From positions 10,676,504 to 10,740,503 of the forward strand of contig NC_092361.1 of NCBI RefSeq assembly GCF_030848805.1: a DNA stretch of 64,000 nt, read 5' to 3'. Shown one piece after another: positions 11,139 to 23,629 of this stretch (the stretch's first letter is position 1; each line of letters starts with the position of its first letter). The notes beneath the pieces were generated by a model, which did not search any database, had not been told where the DNA came from, and worked only from the letters and a program-made list of their open reading frames with translations. A program made the translations under genes and the position numbers. This stretch comes from Temnothorax longispinosus. Taxonomy: Eukaryota > Arthropoda > Insecta > Hymenoptera > Formicidae.

Positions 11139-14100
11139 TCAGTTACAATCTTCAATCGGTAACGGACAAAGTTTCGCGACAGTGATGCGCACGCTGCCAT
11201 TGGATGTCTTCACCGTGGCCACTCGAACAATTTGGTCTCGTCCCGGATGGATGGAAAGTATGCGACCCAGTCTCCATTTGAACGGGGGAAGATTGTTTTC
11301 CTTAATAAGAACCATGGTGCCTTCCAGTAAGGTTTGAATGGCTTCCTCCATTTAGTACGTTGCTGTAATTCCGCAACGTACTCCTTGCTCCATCTTTGCC
11401 AGAAGTGCTGCTGTACGTTTTGTATGAGCTGCCACCTGGACAATCGAGATTCTGGCAAATGCGTGAGATTTGGATCGGCCACCGAGGTTAAAGATTTGCC
11501 GATCAGAAAGTGAGCGGGAGTAAGTGGAGTGAGATCATTGGGATCGGTAGACATGGGAGTTAGTGGGCGTGAATTTAGTATCGCCTCTATTTGCGTAAGT
11601 AGCGTATAAAATTCTTCGAATGTTAATGTTAAATTGCTTGCAACCCGCTTTAAATGGTGTTTTGCGGATTTTATGCCCGCTTCCCATAAACCCCCAAAGT
11701 GAGGAGAGTATGCAGGAATAAACTGCCAGTTAATACCTACTTCATTAATGGATTCGCTAAGTTTTGTTTGCTCTTTTATTAAAAATCGCGCTAACTCATT
11801 TAACTCGCGATTGGCACCGACAAAATTTGTACCATTATCTGAGTATATGTAGGCCGGTTTGCCTCTTCTAGAAACAAAACGTCTGAGTGCTGCAATGAAA
11901 GATTCCGAGGTCATATCAGATATTAACTCTAAGTGTATCGCCTTTGTAGCGAAACAAACGAATAGACCTACGTAACACTTGTTCGTTTTGCAACCTCTGC
12001 CTTTCCTATCTTTGATCAGAAATGGACCGCCGTAATCTACACCTGTTGCGTGAAAGGGTCCTGCCATGGATACGCGAGCCTTCGGCAACTCGCCCATTAA
12101 CGTTTGTGCTGACTGCGGCTTGTTTTTGAAGCATTTTATGCACTCATGAACTACCTTTTTTGCAAGATTTCGACCCCCAATTATCCAAAATCTCTCGCGT
12201 ATGGAAGCCAAAAGTGCTTGCGGAGCTGCATGTAATAATCGCAGATGCTCATCTATGAGAAGCAATTTTGTAAACTTATGTTTGGCTGACAGAACGATGG
12301 GATGCTTCTTATCATGGGAAAACTCTGAGTTACCCAATCTTCTTCCCACTCGTAATATACCTTTTTCGTCTACGAAAGGATTGAGTGAAATTAACTTATC
12401 AGATACTACTACTTCCCTATCCTGTATTTCGTTTGGAAAGCTTTCGCGTTGCGCTATCTTTATGAGTGCATTTAATGAGTCTCTTAATTCCAACGCTGTA
12501 AGGAAATCTGCTTTGCGTTCACTCTTGTGCTTGTAATTATATGAGAAACGCTTACAATAAGCTATGCCACGAATGAGACGTTTCGCGCTCGATGCTTTTT
12601 CGAACATGGATGTCTCCTTTTCTAACCTTTGTTTCATCAAACAACACGCCTTTTTCACTTCGGGCAGGTCCTCTTCTGTTGAGACGCATGTAGGCCATTC
12701 GCCTTCGTCCTTTAACAAGAAAGATGGACCGCACCACCATAACTTCGAGTGTATTAACTTGTCAGCAGATAGACCACGCGAAAGGAAATCAGCTGGATTC
12801 TCCGTTGTTGGAACATGTCGCCAATTATACGACTTAGTTAGATCTTGTATCTCCGCAACGCGATTTGCTACGAATACTTGTAATGTACTTGGCTGCAATC
12901 TTAACCAACCGATAACTATCTGAGCATCAATCCAACAAGTGATCTTACTGATAGGTATTCTAAACAATTGCACTACCTTGGCGACCAGGCGCGCAAGGAT
13001 GAGAGCTGCAGAAAGCTCTAAGCGAGGAATTGTTAGCTGTTTAAGCGGAGCTACCCTGCTTTTTGCACATAAAAGCTTTACTTCCACAACTCCTTCAGGA
13101 TTCTGAGATCGCACGTAGATGCACGCGCCATAAGCCTTTTGCGATGCATCCGCAAAACCGTGTAATTGTATATCTGAATAATTTTCGCACAAAACATACC
13201 GCGGTACCTTGATTTGGTTTAAAATTTGACTCTGTTTTCGAAACGATAACCACTTGTTATGCAAGTCTAAAGGTAGGGATTCGTCCCACGACAGTTTATG
13301 CAACCACAGTTGTTGTAATAAAATCTTCGCTATAATAATGCATGGACCAAGGAGACCTAAGGGATCAAATATTTGAGCGGTCTCCGTTAATATTTGCCTT
13401 TTTGTTATCTTAGCTTGACTTAATTCCTTTATAGTGAAGGCTATGTTATCAGACCGTGTTTCCCATATTGTACCTAGTGTCTTCGTTATGCCATCCTTTT
13501 GGAAGTCAATACTATTCAAATTCTGATCCTCCACCGGAACATCCTGAATAATTGCAGGCTCGTTAGATGTCCATTTTCTTAACTGAAAACCTGCTGCTCC
13601 TAGTATGCTGGAAATCTTTCGCCTTAAGTTTATAGCTTCTTCAATGGTTTTGGCTCCTGTCAATAAGTCATCGACGTAAAAATCCTCACGAATGATTCTT
13701 GCTATTTCTGGTAGTATAGCTTCGATTTCGTCTGCTAGTTCCATTAAGCATTTTATCACTAGGAATGCCGCTGAAATCGTTCCATAAGTGACCGTGCCTA
13801 ACTCCTAAATTTGTATGGGATCCTTGCTACACAGACGCCACAAAATCCTTAGAAGTGCACGTTGCTTTGGATTTATTAACACCTGTCTATACATCTTCTC
13901 TATGTCTGCAAATAGGATGTAAAGAAAAATTCTGAATCTGATGAGTATCGAAAACAGATCTTGCTGTAACGTAGGTCCCACCATCTGTAAATCATTCAGT
14001 GAGATGCCATTGTCCGTTGGCGCCGATGCGTCAAAAACTACACGTACTCCAGTTGTTGTGCTGTCTGTCTTGATGACACAATGATGGGGTAGATAATACG

Positions 14101-16345
14101 AGACTTCGGGCGTTGTTTCCTCGGATACTATGTGCATGTGCCCTAATCTTTCGTATTCTTCAAGGAATGCTGCGTATCGCTGTCCGAGGACAGGATCTTT
14201 TTGCAATCTTCTCTCGAGACTAATCAATCGTTTGAGAGCCGTTGTCTTCGATTCACCTAATTCCCGAGGATCTTCCTTGAAGGGCATAATCACTACAAAT
14301 CTACCATCTTGATTACGATAGACAGTCTTTGCAAAATGGTCCTCGCACTCTTTTTCTTCATTAGATAGTATCTTGTTATGACCGACCTCTTCGATTTCCC
14401 AAAACTTCATGAGTTGCTTATCGATGTCGTCTGATCTGCTTAGATTACATCGAACTGAATTGGAGTAGATGCCTTTTAAAGGGCCCACTGCTATCCAACC
14501 TAATTTGGTTTTTTGGAATGTGAGTTGATTCTGACCAATAGTTAACTGCCCTACACATAAGAGGTTCCAGAAGCAATCTGCTCCGATCAGAATGTTCACC
14601 TTGCCTGGTATGTTGAATGATGGATCCGCCAACTTGATGTTAGAAGGGATCTCGCCCTCCGGAATATTGATGCGCTGAGCTGGTAGTTGACCCGTGATTT
14701 CTGGAATAACCAAACATTCAATACCAAATTTGTAACTGTTGTGGTGTGTTGACAGCTCAACCTTGCACTTATGCTTTATTTTGGATGACAATCCATTTAT
14801 CGCGTCAATGGTCATATGAATTCTTGATATCTGTAGCCTTAAGTCTTGACATAACCTGGTGGTGATGAGACTCGACTGAGAGCCTGGATCCAATATCGCA
14901 CGAACATTATGTTTTTTCCCTTGACTATCCGTTACTAATATCAAGGCTGTGGCTAGTAAAACACTATGTGAGCTACATTGATTATGCGAACACAAAATAG
15001 AAGAATTCTTCACTTCTTTCGTTGAACTTGTTTGTACTGTTGCAGGTTTGTCAAAGTGCAATAATGTGTTATGCTTACCTGCACATTGTTTACACGAACC
15101 TGCCTTGCAATCTCTAAGGTAATGCCCGGGCTTCATACAGTTAAAGCATAGCTTAGCACCTCTTACACATTCTGCTCTTTTTTGAGGAGACATCTCGAGA
15201 AATTTCGTACAGTTTGATAACTTGTGCGTCTCCTTGCACACTATACACTTTTGACCTTGAACGAGAAATGATTTTACTTTGGAACGCTCTGCTTGTTTTG
15301 ACTTGTGCATGTTCTTGTCCTTTAGTTCCAAGGCCTCCAATAAGTCTGCACGAGAATTCAAGAATGATTTGAATTCCTCCAAAGTGGGAACGTCATTCCC
15401 TGCACGCTCTTTTTCCCAAGCTCGGGCGGTGACATTATCTAACTTAGTTGATATCAGATATATTAATAATGCATCCCAACTTTCTGTAGCTTGATCTAAG
15501 GCATTTAATGCGCGCAAATGCTTATTAAGAGTATCAACGATTTCGCGAATTTGACTCGATGATTCCTCCTTCATATTATTAATACTAAAAAGCGATTTAA
15601 TGTGATTATGCGTAAGTAATCTTTTATTATTGAACCTATCACATATCGTGTTCCACGCAACGGTATAGTTTACGGCTGTAAATTCTAACGATTTGATTAT
15701 TTGCGCCGCATTACCCTCCAGAGACGCTTTCAAGTAATGAAATTTTTGTATAGGATCAATACTCTCATTTCGACTTATTAACGATTCAAATGTATCTCGG
15801 AAACTAAGCCATTCCGCAGTATCACCACTGAATTTCGGTAATTCGATTGTTGGCAATCTAATACCTGCATTCTTATATATAATGTTTTGATTTGGATATC
15901 GCGCAAAATCCGGAGGAAAATGCGCCGCACCGTTATCGTTTGTTGCTTGTACATGCACAGGTTGTATTACAGGTTGTGTTTGCGACGAATGAGCCTCCTC
16001 CGCTGCAGCACTCGGACGCGAAATATTCAAGTCTTTTGTGACCATGCCCCGCGTGAGTAAGGACTCGGCCTGACTTATCGTATGAAAATATTCTTCTTCC
16101 ACTCGCTCGCGATAACCTATCGTTTCTTGCTCGTCATCTGTCAGCTCGTCAATAACTGTTTGCAACTCATTGTATCTACTATATGCCTCCCGTATGCGAC
16201 TAATACGCTCGCGAATCTCTGTTTGTGTCACTTCATCTAACGGAACACTCGTGTCAGGATATGTTGCAATAGTTTTTGTGATGTAACTTTTAAACGACGT
16301 GAATTTACCCTTGACAGCACCGCGAGATCTGTTGAGACCTTCCAT
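11139..16345 (-). pseudogene. BEL/Pao element 1 gag-pol polyprotein, two lesions
   Basis: ATG at 16345 (MEGLNRSRGAVKG). In order: a Gag core (LPKFSGDTAEWLSF), zinc knuckles (CIVCKETHKLSNC; CFNCMKPGHYLRDC), aspartic protease (AILDPGSQSSLI), reverse transcriptase (FADIEKMYRQ; FYVDDLL), RNase H (HGFADASQKAYG; CWIDAQIVIGW), integrase zinc region (HEHLRLLH...HECIKC), integrase core (GVDYGGPF, YSDNGTNF, GGLWEAG) and the usual C-terminal segment ending KLCPLPIEDCN at 11139. There are only two lesions: a TAG at 13805-13807 inside the reverse transcriptase (after DPIQI) and an apparent 1-nt deletion near 11330, after which the C-terminal segment continues in another frame. Intact BEL elements use one long ORF. 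With near-identical LTRs this is the youngest-looking LTR element in the window. Confidence 0.92.
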
Positions 16346-17119
16346 TATCGTTATTTATCGCAAAATAGAAACGCACCACGATTGAAGGATAAGGATGAAT
16401 GGACAAGGATGCTCACTCTTTTACTTGTGGTTACGTACGACGATTGTTTTGACTACTGCCTGTTTGCCGCGCTGTTGCCCGGCGTTGACTCGAACTCTTG
16501 TGGTTATGTACGACGACTGTTTTGACCGCTGCCTGTCTGCCGTGCTGCTACCCGGCGTTGACTCGAACTCCAGTGTGTCCACGTGACTCCTCGCTGGATC
16601 CTGATTGGCGTTACGGTCGGTCTCGCGCAATGTTACTTGCACGTCCTCGCTGGGCTCTGATTGGCCACACTGCCGATTCCCCACGGCGCTGACTGCTTTC
16701 TGTAGTTCCCGACTGGCGCCACTGACGATCTTCACGACGCCACGTGACCGCTCTCGCCGACCTCTGATTGGCGCCGCTGTCGATATGGTCGGTCTCGCAC
16801 AACGCCGACTGGTCTCTGATGGCGCCAATGACGAAATGGCGATTCCACACAATGCCGGTTACCGGATTCACATGTTGGTCACCAGTTTCACGATGCTGGC
16901 CACCGAATCCACCTTGGTAGCTACTGGCTTCACACGATACCGCCTCACGGATATCGGATTGCTTCAATGTCGTATCGATGCTAATGGCGATGCCTCGGTG
17001 CCTCTGTTGCGACGGCACGAGCGATCGGCTGCTTCTCACTGTCTTGCCTTAGACTTGACTGCGTTTTTGAGCGTCCTCGTGGTTCAATTCCCATCCATAT
17101 CCGGCTCGAAGGACCACAA
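16346..17119 (-). other. BEL/Pao element 1 leader with primer binding site and 73-bp direct repeat
   Basis: Non-coding leader between the 5' LTR and the gag ATG. A primer site, TGGTCCTTCGAGCCGGA on the minus strand, lies at 17100-17116, three bases from the LTR; its TGG start fits a tRNA 3' CCA. A tandem pair of 73-bp units lies at 16428-16500 and 16501-16573 (each TGGTTA(C/T)GTACGACGA...GTTGACTCGAACTC). Confidence 0.75.
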
Positions 17120-17317
17120 TGTTAAGAGGGATGTGGATATGCTGGGTTTCACTTGGTAGAATTACGGAAGCACGAAAGCACGTCTTACTCGATCGCTGTA
17201 TTATTCGCCATCTTGTCCTTTCGACAATTTTTGTTTTTTACATATAGCGCTGAAAGCACGCCCGTGTTATTTAGGCGGGACATTTGAAATGAAACGAAAT
17301 AAAACTAAAACCAAACA
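17120..17317 (-). repeat. BEL/Pao element 1, 5' LTR (198 bp)
   Basis: Partner of 10709-10906 with the same length and termini. It is followed by GCCTC (17318-17322), then Penelope-like coding sequence. Confidence 0.95.
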
Positions 17318-17322
17318 GCCTC

Positions 17323-17948
17323 GTTTAATAGTTCCGTGTCCTTGTTTAAATTAATACCGTTTGGCTGCTCTTTGATATGTATCATTTCTGCAGTCAATCC
17401 TTTTTTATAATTATGCTCTACCTCCAGGATGCGCACATTATCCCAGTCAAAAGAATGATTATATTTAATGATATGCTCTGAGACCACCGAATGTTTGGAC
17501 AGATCTAATCTGATATTAGATTTATGTTCATTTATTTTGGTGCGTAGTTGTCTCTTAGTCTGACCGACACAAGAGGCATCACAATTCTAGCAACAGATTT
17601 TATATATTACGTTATTATTAGTAAAATGAGCGTTCTTATCTTTCTGGACTTTAATGATGCTGCTAAGTTTAGAGTGCGGTATCCCACAGAATTTTCCGAT
17701 TTATTAACAGCTGAGGTGATAATTTCAGAAGTATATTTTAAGTATGGCATGACAATAAAACTTTTTAACTGTTGAGAACATTCAGAATCATCAACTATAT
17801 CATTATTGTTAATAGATTGCAACTTTCTCAGTCTCTTATTAATATGCGTGAAAACTAAATCGATGGGATACCCATTTCCAAGCCTTTTGTCTGAGGACAA
17901 TCTAGCACAAACAATGTAAACCGTTCCTAAGAAATACTGGAACAAATG
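17323..17948 (-). pseudogene. Penelope-like element, GIY-YIG endonuclease region, 5'-truncated
   Basis: On the minus strand 17945-17607 encodes a segment like the linker after Penelope reverse transcriptase (NGYPIDLVFTHINKRL, then SFIVMPYLKYTSEI). 17580-17323 encodes the GIY-YIG nuclease (CVGQTKRQLRTKINEHK, SKHSVVSEHIIKYNHSFDWDN and EMIHIKEQPNGINLNKDTE). The reading frame is broken between the two pieces. The reverse transcriptase is missing because the copy starts at 17948, directly against the stop codon of the neighbouring LINE; 5' truncation is common in these elements. The C-terminus continues at 10703-10673 after the BEL insertion. Confidence 0.82.
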
Positions 17949-20900
17949 CTATAAGCATACTAAATAATCTTGCCTGTTCCTTTGAGGAACTTGAAAATCA
18001 AATAAAGCAGATTCCAAATTTCTATTTTTAATCATTCTGTATACGTCAATTTCCGCAAGATAACCCGCGGCTCTAAGGTCTTCATCTAATTTGATCCTAA
18101 GATCGTCATACTTGTGGCACTGTAGGAGGACATGTCTCAAGTCCTCGCATTCATATCCGCACTCACAACGCTGTGAGTCAACGTAATTCTTCCTAAACAG
18201 CGATGAGCCCAAATTGTAATGATTCGCTCTGATCCTGTTGATGAGGGTCACGAAATATCTTTCAGCATTGATCCTGCTAAACCACGGCTTACGAGCCTTC
18301 TCGTCGTAGAACTTCGTGAAATAAAATATTCCCTTGTACGTAGAGTCCCGTTTAATAGAGGCCTGCGTGGCGAGCCAGGTCTCCTCTCTAGCTACCGCCA
18401 TCAAGTCCTCGATTGGGACCTCAATGTTCATGTCTGGAGGCTCCTGTGCCGCCTCCTTGGCTAGTCCGTCCGCCAATTCATTCCCGGCAATTCCAATATG
18501 GGAGGGAATCCATATCAAAACGATCCTCGTGTCCAACTCCCTCTCCAGTGAGTAAATGAGTAGTCTAGTCTCAACCGCGTATTTGCTCCTATGTACTGTT
18601 AATAGGTTGTTGTGAATTGCCGAAAGGGCCGATCTGCAATCTGACATGATAATTATGTGATTGGTTCTTGTTTCCCGTGAGGCTCTCATAAGTTTTAGCG
18701 AAGCATTAATAGCGAAAATCTCGGCTGTGAATGACGAACATACTTTAGGAAGACTGATCTTATATGCAGTGTCCTGCCCTTCTATGACAATACTTGCCCT
18801 AGTGGAGGGCCAGTCTGGATTATATGAACCGTCCGTAAAAATAATCTCCGCATCACTATTTAATTGGTATTTCGTAATGATCTCTTTGATCATCCGTTCG
18901 TCGGTATAATTCTTGTCTGATTTTTTGGTCAGTCCGAAAGAGTAATCAACCGTTGGAATAAACGTATGCGCTTCATACTCACCATGAAAGACTTCATGTT
19001 TTCTCGGGGGGCCTATAAGAGGCTTGGCGGAAGCGCACTTCTTCCATGTCCTAGACAATAAGGATATCGTGTATGTCGGTTGGCGAAATCGTATTCGAAT
19101 CTCATTATCGTAGGCCTTCTGCATTCTTTCGCATAATCCTTCCATATTATGAGCAAGGGCTTTATATATAAAATTCCTAGCCAACATTTCAGCTCGGTCC
19201 TCAAGTAATCTGACTTTGGCCTCAGCAATAATAACGTTATTCGGGGAGCTATTACGATAACCAAGGGCCGTCCTGATGCCCTTATATTGAGTCCTTTCGA
19301 GCTTTAGTTTAGAGCTGGCATCCCTCGGGTGATAAACAAAGCTTCCGTAGTCCGTAACCGAGCGAACAAGGCTCTTATACAGCATCAATGCTGTATTAAC
19401 CTCCATACCTTTCGAAATCCTGCACAAATATTGGACGACCGCATTAGCTCTATCGACCTTTGCCCTCACCTCTCGGATTTGGTGGACAAATCTAAGTCCG
19501 TTATCGATCCATATGCCCAAGAATCTTGACTCCTCGCTGTTGAACACCTCACAGCCCTGGATAGTAATGCTCTGAGTTTTATCATGTAAACCATATTTGT
19601 TGTATTCGACCAGAACTGTCTTCTGCGGCTCCAGGTCAAGACCGATGGATCGCAATCTCTCGGCAACCAAGTTAACCGCCCGTTGCAAAAGCTCCCGATT
19701 ACGGTGTCTATTAGGACCGCACACATACAGGCCGATGTCATCGGCAAACTCGCACGAACTCACGCCCTCCGGTAGGTCAGAGCAGATCCTTTTAGTGTAG
19801 AGAGAGTACAAAACCGGACTGAGAACCGCGCCCTGCGGGAGTCCCACATATACTAGTCGTTCCTTGAATTCCTGTGAATTGACAATAAAGCGGACTAGTC
19901 TCCGATATAGCCATTTACATATAAATTTGACGATACCTGCGGGACAATCAGACGCAATTAATGTCTCAATCATGATGCGGAAATCGACGTTATCATAGGC
20001 AGATGAAACGTCAAGAAACGCAGCAAGCGTGTACTCACCCAGACACAGTGAAGCTCGGATATCTGATACTACTTTGACAAGGTTATCCGCACAGGACTTT
20101 CCCCTGCGAAAGCCATTTTGCGATTGACTAAACTTGTTTTCGTTCTCTGCCCACCAAGTTAGTCGCTCATTGATCATGCGTTCGCATATCTTACCCACGC
20201 AGGAAGACAGAGAAATCGGACGGACCTTTTCTTTGCCGGGCTTGTCTATAAAGACCACCTAATAATGAAGCCATTCCTCCGGGAGAAAGTCTGAGAGCCA
20301 TATGCAGTTAAACAATTCCAACAAACAGGAAAGCGCCGACTCGGGAAGTTCCTTGATCATTTTATACTCGATGCCATCAAGACCCGGAGCAGAATTCTTT
20401 TTGATCATTGTAATGGCCCTGTCCAATTCAGATCTCCGGAACGGCGAGCTCAGCGGCTAATCGTCCTTACGCAGATTAATTGGAAATGATGGGTCCGCCC
20501 CCACATATGGGGGAGCAAGTTTATCAATGAATTTCTTAATTTCCTCTTCTCTGTTCTTAGTATGCCAGCAATTCCATCGAACTCGGTTTCTTGCATTTTT
20601 TAAAATCCTGATGGTATTCCAGACGTAGTTTATGCTGGTAAAACGGTTAATACCTGCACAAAAATCTTCGAAACATTTCTTCTTTTTGAAGGCAAACGTT
20701 TTCCTAGCTACAGCACATGCTCGCTTGTACCTGACCCAAGAATTAATAGACTTACATTGCTTAAAATAACTGAACGCCTCTTTCCTATTACGTATAGCCT
20801 CGTCGCACTCCGCATCCCACCATCTGTGTTGTATTTTACGTTTTTTGGCCATATCGACCTCGGGAGGTTTAAATTCCTTAGTTCTGCCAGATGCAAGGTT

Positions 20901-21735
20901 CACCGATGATCTAAGTATACCAATAAACCTCCCGTAATAGGCGCTAGTGTCCCCAGAGAAGGAGCCGACATGCGGTAGAAGGTCTGCTTTGATTGCACCA
21001 TCGACGAGTAAATGGAATCGGGACCAATCAATTTTTTTTGTCGAGATTCTATTCGAGGCTTTTCTATACGGGAGGGTGTCTCCATCCATAGTGAAGACTA
21101 TCGGGTAGTGATCACTGTCCCAGGGGTCCTCCAGCTGATTATAATCAATCTTATCCAACATACCAGTTGTGCCAAATGCCAGGTCAATATTTGAATCCCG
21201 TTGGTTTCGTCGGCCGGCTCTGGATTTTGTATCAGTATTTACGCAAATAAAACCCATATCTAGCATTGTGTCATGAAGAATCTCGCCGTCCTGGGAAGTG
21301 AGTTCGCAATTCCAGGCAGAATTGTGGGCATTAAAATCACCCAACAGAATCGAGTTCGCAGAGCCAGGCACCTGTCCAGCCACCAATTTGACATCAGGCG
21401 ATGTGATGGGGTCACGGGGGTGTCTATACACCGCCATAATATTACAATTATTATCCAAATTTCTGGTCTTAATGCCAATACAATCGTATCCGAAGGGTGC
21501 ATCACTCAGAGCCGGTATAACCTCGAACTCAATACTCCTTCGAACAGAGATCGATACGCCACCACTATTTAACAGATTTTTACTCTGTACGGTGTCAAAA
21601 CCTGAAAAATTAATTTTATTATTCTCCGTACATCTAGTTTCAGTCAGGATCACGATGTCAAAATCCACAACGCGCTTAGTTAATTCATTTTTACTGGTAC
21701 CAAAACCACGACAGTTTCACAATAGGAGATTGAAC
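17949..21735 (-). pseudogene. LINE ORF2: APE endonuclease, reverse transcriptase, RNase H
   Basis: One frame with three in-frame stops. It begins near 21735 with FNLLL-stop-NCRGFGT, where the family has Trp. The APE endonuclease follows (ILTETR, LLGDFNAHN, SNIDLAF, DSDHYPI), then stops at about 20458 and 20261. Reverse transcriptase motifs are APGLDGIEYKM, RPISLSSCVGK, FLDVSSAYDNV, GLPQGAVLSP and CEFADDIGLY. RNase H (IIFTDGSYNP, TAEIFAINAS, MSDCRSAL, GNELADGLAKEA) and a terminal CECGYECEDLRH...C Cys-His motif end at TAG 17949. The domain order with RNase H points to the I superfamily; the exact clade is unsure. The 3' untranslated region is missing, replaced by Penelope-like sequence. Confidence 0.88.
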
Positions 21736-21736
21736 G

Positions 21737-23629
21737 CTATATCGGATGGAAAGGCCTAGACCTCTCGTTCTCCAGTAGATCCGACCGGTCAGCTGATTCA
21801 TTTATCTCCCTTATACTAAAAGTTTCATTCTGCATGGGCTTACCCCTATCGCCAATGCGGTCCATCAATGCGCGGAAGTCCGAATTGTTTGACAACTGTA
21901 GCAGAAGTGGCCACATTTCCCTTATTCCATTAATAAAATCTTGTGGCACCTGTGGTAAGTGTCCCACCGGCGAATTCTCCCCCGACGCCCGAGACACATC
22001 GTAGCTCGACCAGGAGGCACCGTTCCTGGCCGAGGAGAACATGATACCTTGTTTGTTCTTGTTGATTTCTTCTGAGCGTAAATCAAAACGCTTGTAATAT
22101 TCTTGACTAGAACCGTCCGAGGACTCCCGGGATCTCCCACGGGCAGGACCCGTCGATCGCCTAACTGACTCCACACGTCGAGACTGAGGGACCTCCGTAG
22201 AGCGCCGCATGCTATGTCCAGTATTATCGCGGGTACGCGTGACACCAGTGTACGAAGCCGTCTTCGGAGGCGGCAAACTCGGCCAGACATCCACATCTCT
22301 CGAGCTCTCCGTCAAGGGGGCTGGGGGACGATCACCCCCTTCCACAATACGTCTAGCACTGAAAAAAGAAATATTTCTACGAGCCATTTCAATATTAATT
22401 TGTACGTTCTTCTCGAATACCGGACATTTTTTATATGTAGATTTATGCGGGCCACCACAGTTGCGGCACTTAACAGACTCCTCACACTGACCGTGAGATT
22501 TATCTCCGCATACAATACAAAACGCTTCGCTTTTGCAAGATATCTTTGTATGACCGAACCTGTAGCAATTGTAGCACTGCCTGGTCTGCGGGACAAACGC
22601 TCTAACCTTCAAACCAACGTTATTCGTAAATATCTTTAGATCTCTGATACCCACTCCTTTGAACGTCAGAATTATATTATCTGTTTCTGATAAAGTAGTT
22701 TTCTTTAGCGTGTTATCCCATTTACGTCGGTACATCCGTTCCATACCAATGATGCCGGACTTGTCCTGGATTACCGACCATAGGTCTTTGATGGTTGAAG
22801 GCCAGTCCGCAATAACTCCTCTCCTGATCATGGAGCGATGTTCTACGAAAGCTTTAAGTTTGTTTGGGATTTTTTCTATAACCTCCAAGGCCAGATTGGC
22901 CTCCAAATAGTCGGGAAATTCCGCTTCGGCTGTGAAGTGATTCAGCATTTCTACATTGCACGGACGGATTCGGTAGTTCGTCAAGCACATCCATATTTTG
23001 ATTAAATTTTTCCCCTTCCTCGCAGTAGTTTGATCAGGGGGTAATTTAATAGTTATCTTCGCATTACCGGAAAAGCTGCTGTCGTATTTAGTGATCACAG
23101 GGCGTGCTTGCTGCTGTGTACATTCTCTTAGATTACCATTACAAACGGTGTATATTTCTTTGACCTCTCCAATATCACTGTTCACCAGTAGATCACGTGA
23201 ACGGGAGTCGGTGGCACTCCCGCTGTTGCTAACGAAGCTATGCGCAGATAGAGAATTGTCGCTTATCCTAGAATTATCTACCACGGCAGCTTTTTTTATT
23301 AAAAGTTCGCGTGCGCGGGCGTCAGGCTTATTAACTATGTTACTCTCCTCTATTTCCATATCATCATTATCAATTTCTTTATCTAACAGGGGCTTGTCAC
23401 TTATCTGAACTTCGCCCCTTTGTCCCTCGGGCAGTGTAATCCCGCGTTGGATCGTTGTGCGTTCCTCGAGATCCATTGTCGAGTCCTCTCCCAACAGATG
23501 CTTTACAACCGTTTCGAATTGTTGTTCCGAGACACCAGTTCTCATTCTTTTACACGACTTTCTGGTAGCATTGTCTTCGAGGGCTCGCGGGTTATCCTGC
23601 TTCGTCACGGGATCCGAATGATCCGCCAT
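21737..23629 (-). CDS. LINE ORF1, Gag-like RNA-binding protein
   Basis: An uninterrupted 630-residue frame starting MADHSDPVTKQDN. The middle has three consecutive zinc knuckles, CYNCYRFGHTKISC, CIVCGDKSHGQC and CRNCGGPHKSTYKKC. The C-terminal third is rich in Arg, Ser and Pro. In LINEs of the I/Jockey type this protein packages the element RNA. It ends at TAG 21737-21739, almost touching ORF2 as is usual for these two-ORF elements. ORF1 is intact while ORF2 has three stops, so the copy is not autonomous. Confidence 0.88.
   Translation of the reverse strand: MADHSDPVTKQDNPRALEDNATRKSCKRMRTGVSEQQFETVVKHLLGEDSTMDLEERTTIQRGITLPEGQRGEVQISDKPLLDKEIDNDDMEIEESNIVNKPDARARELLIKKAAVVDNSRISDNSLSAHSFVSNSGSATDSRSRDLLVNSDIGEVKEIYTVCNGNLRECTQQQARPVITKYDSSFSGNAKITIKLPPDQTTARKGKNLIKIWMCLTNYRIRPCNVEMLNHFTAEAEFPDYLEANLALEVIEKIPNKLKAFVEHRSMIRRGVIADWPSTIKDLWSVIQDKSGIIGMERMYRRKWDNTLKKTTLSETDNIILTFKGVGIRDLKIFTNNVGLKVRAFVPQTRQCYNCYRFGHTKISCKSEAFCIVCGDKSHGQCEESVKCRNCGGPHKSTYKKCPVFEKNVQINIEMARRNISFFSARRIVEGGDRPPAPLTESSRDVDVWPSLPPPKTASYTGVTRTRDNTGHSMRRSTEVPQSRRVESVRRSTGPARGRSRESSDGSSQEYYKRFDLRSEEINKNKQGIMFSSARNGASWSSYDVSRASGENSPVGHLPQVPQDFINGIREMWPLLLQLSNNSDFRALMDRIGDRGKPMQNETFSIREINESADRSDLLENERSRPFHPI

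Noticed and set aside
22209..22639. Plus-strand ORFs opposite LINE ORF1
   Set aside because: They are shadows of the intact ORF1, whose zinc knuckles are on the minus strand.
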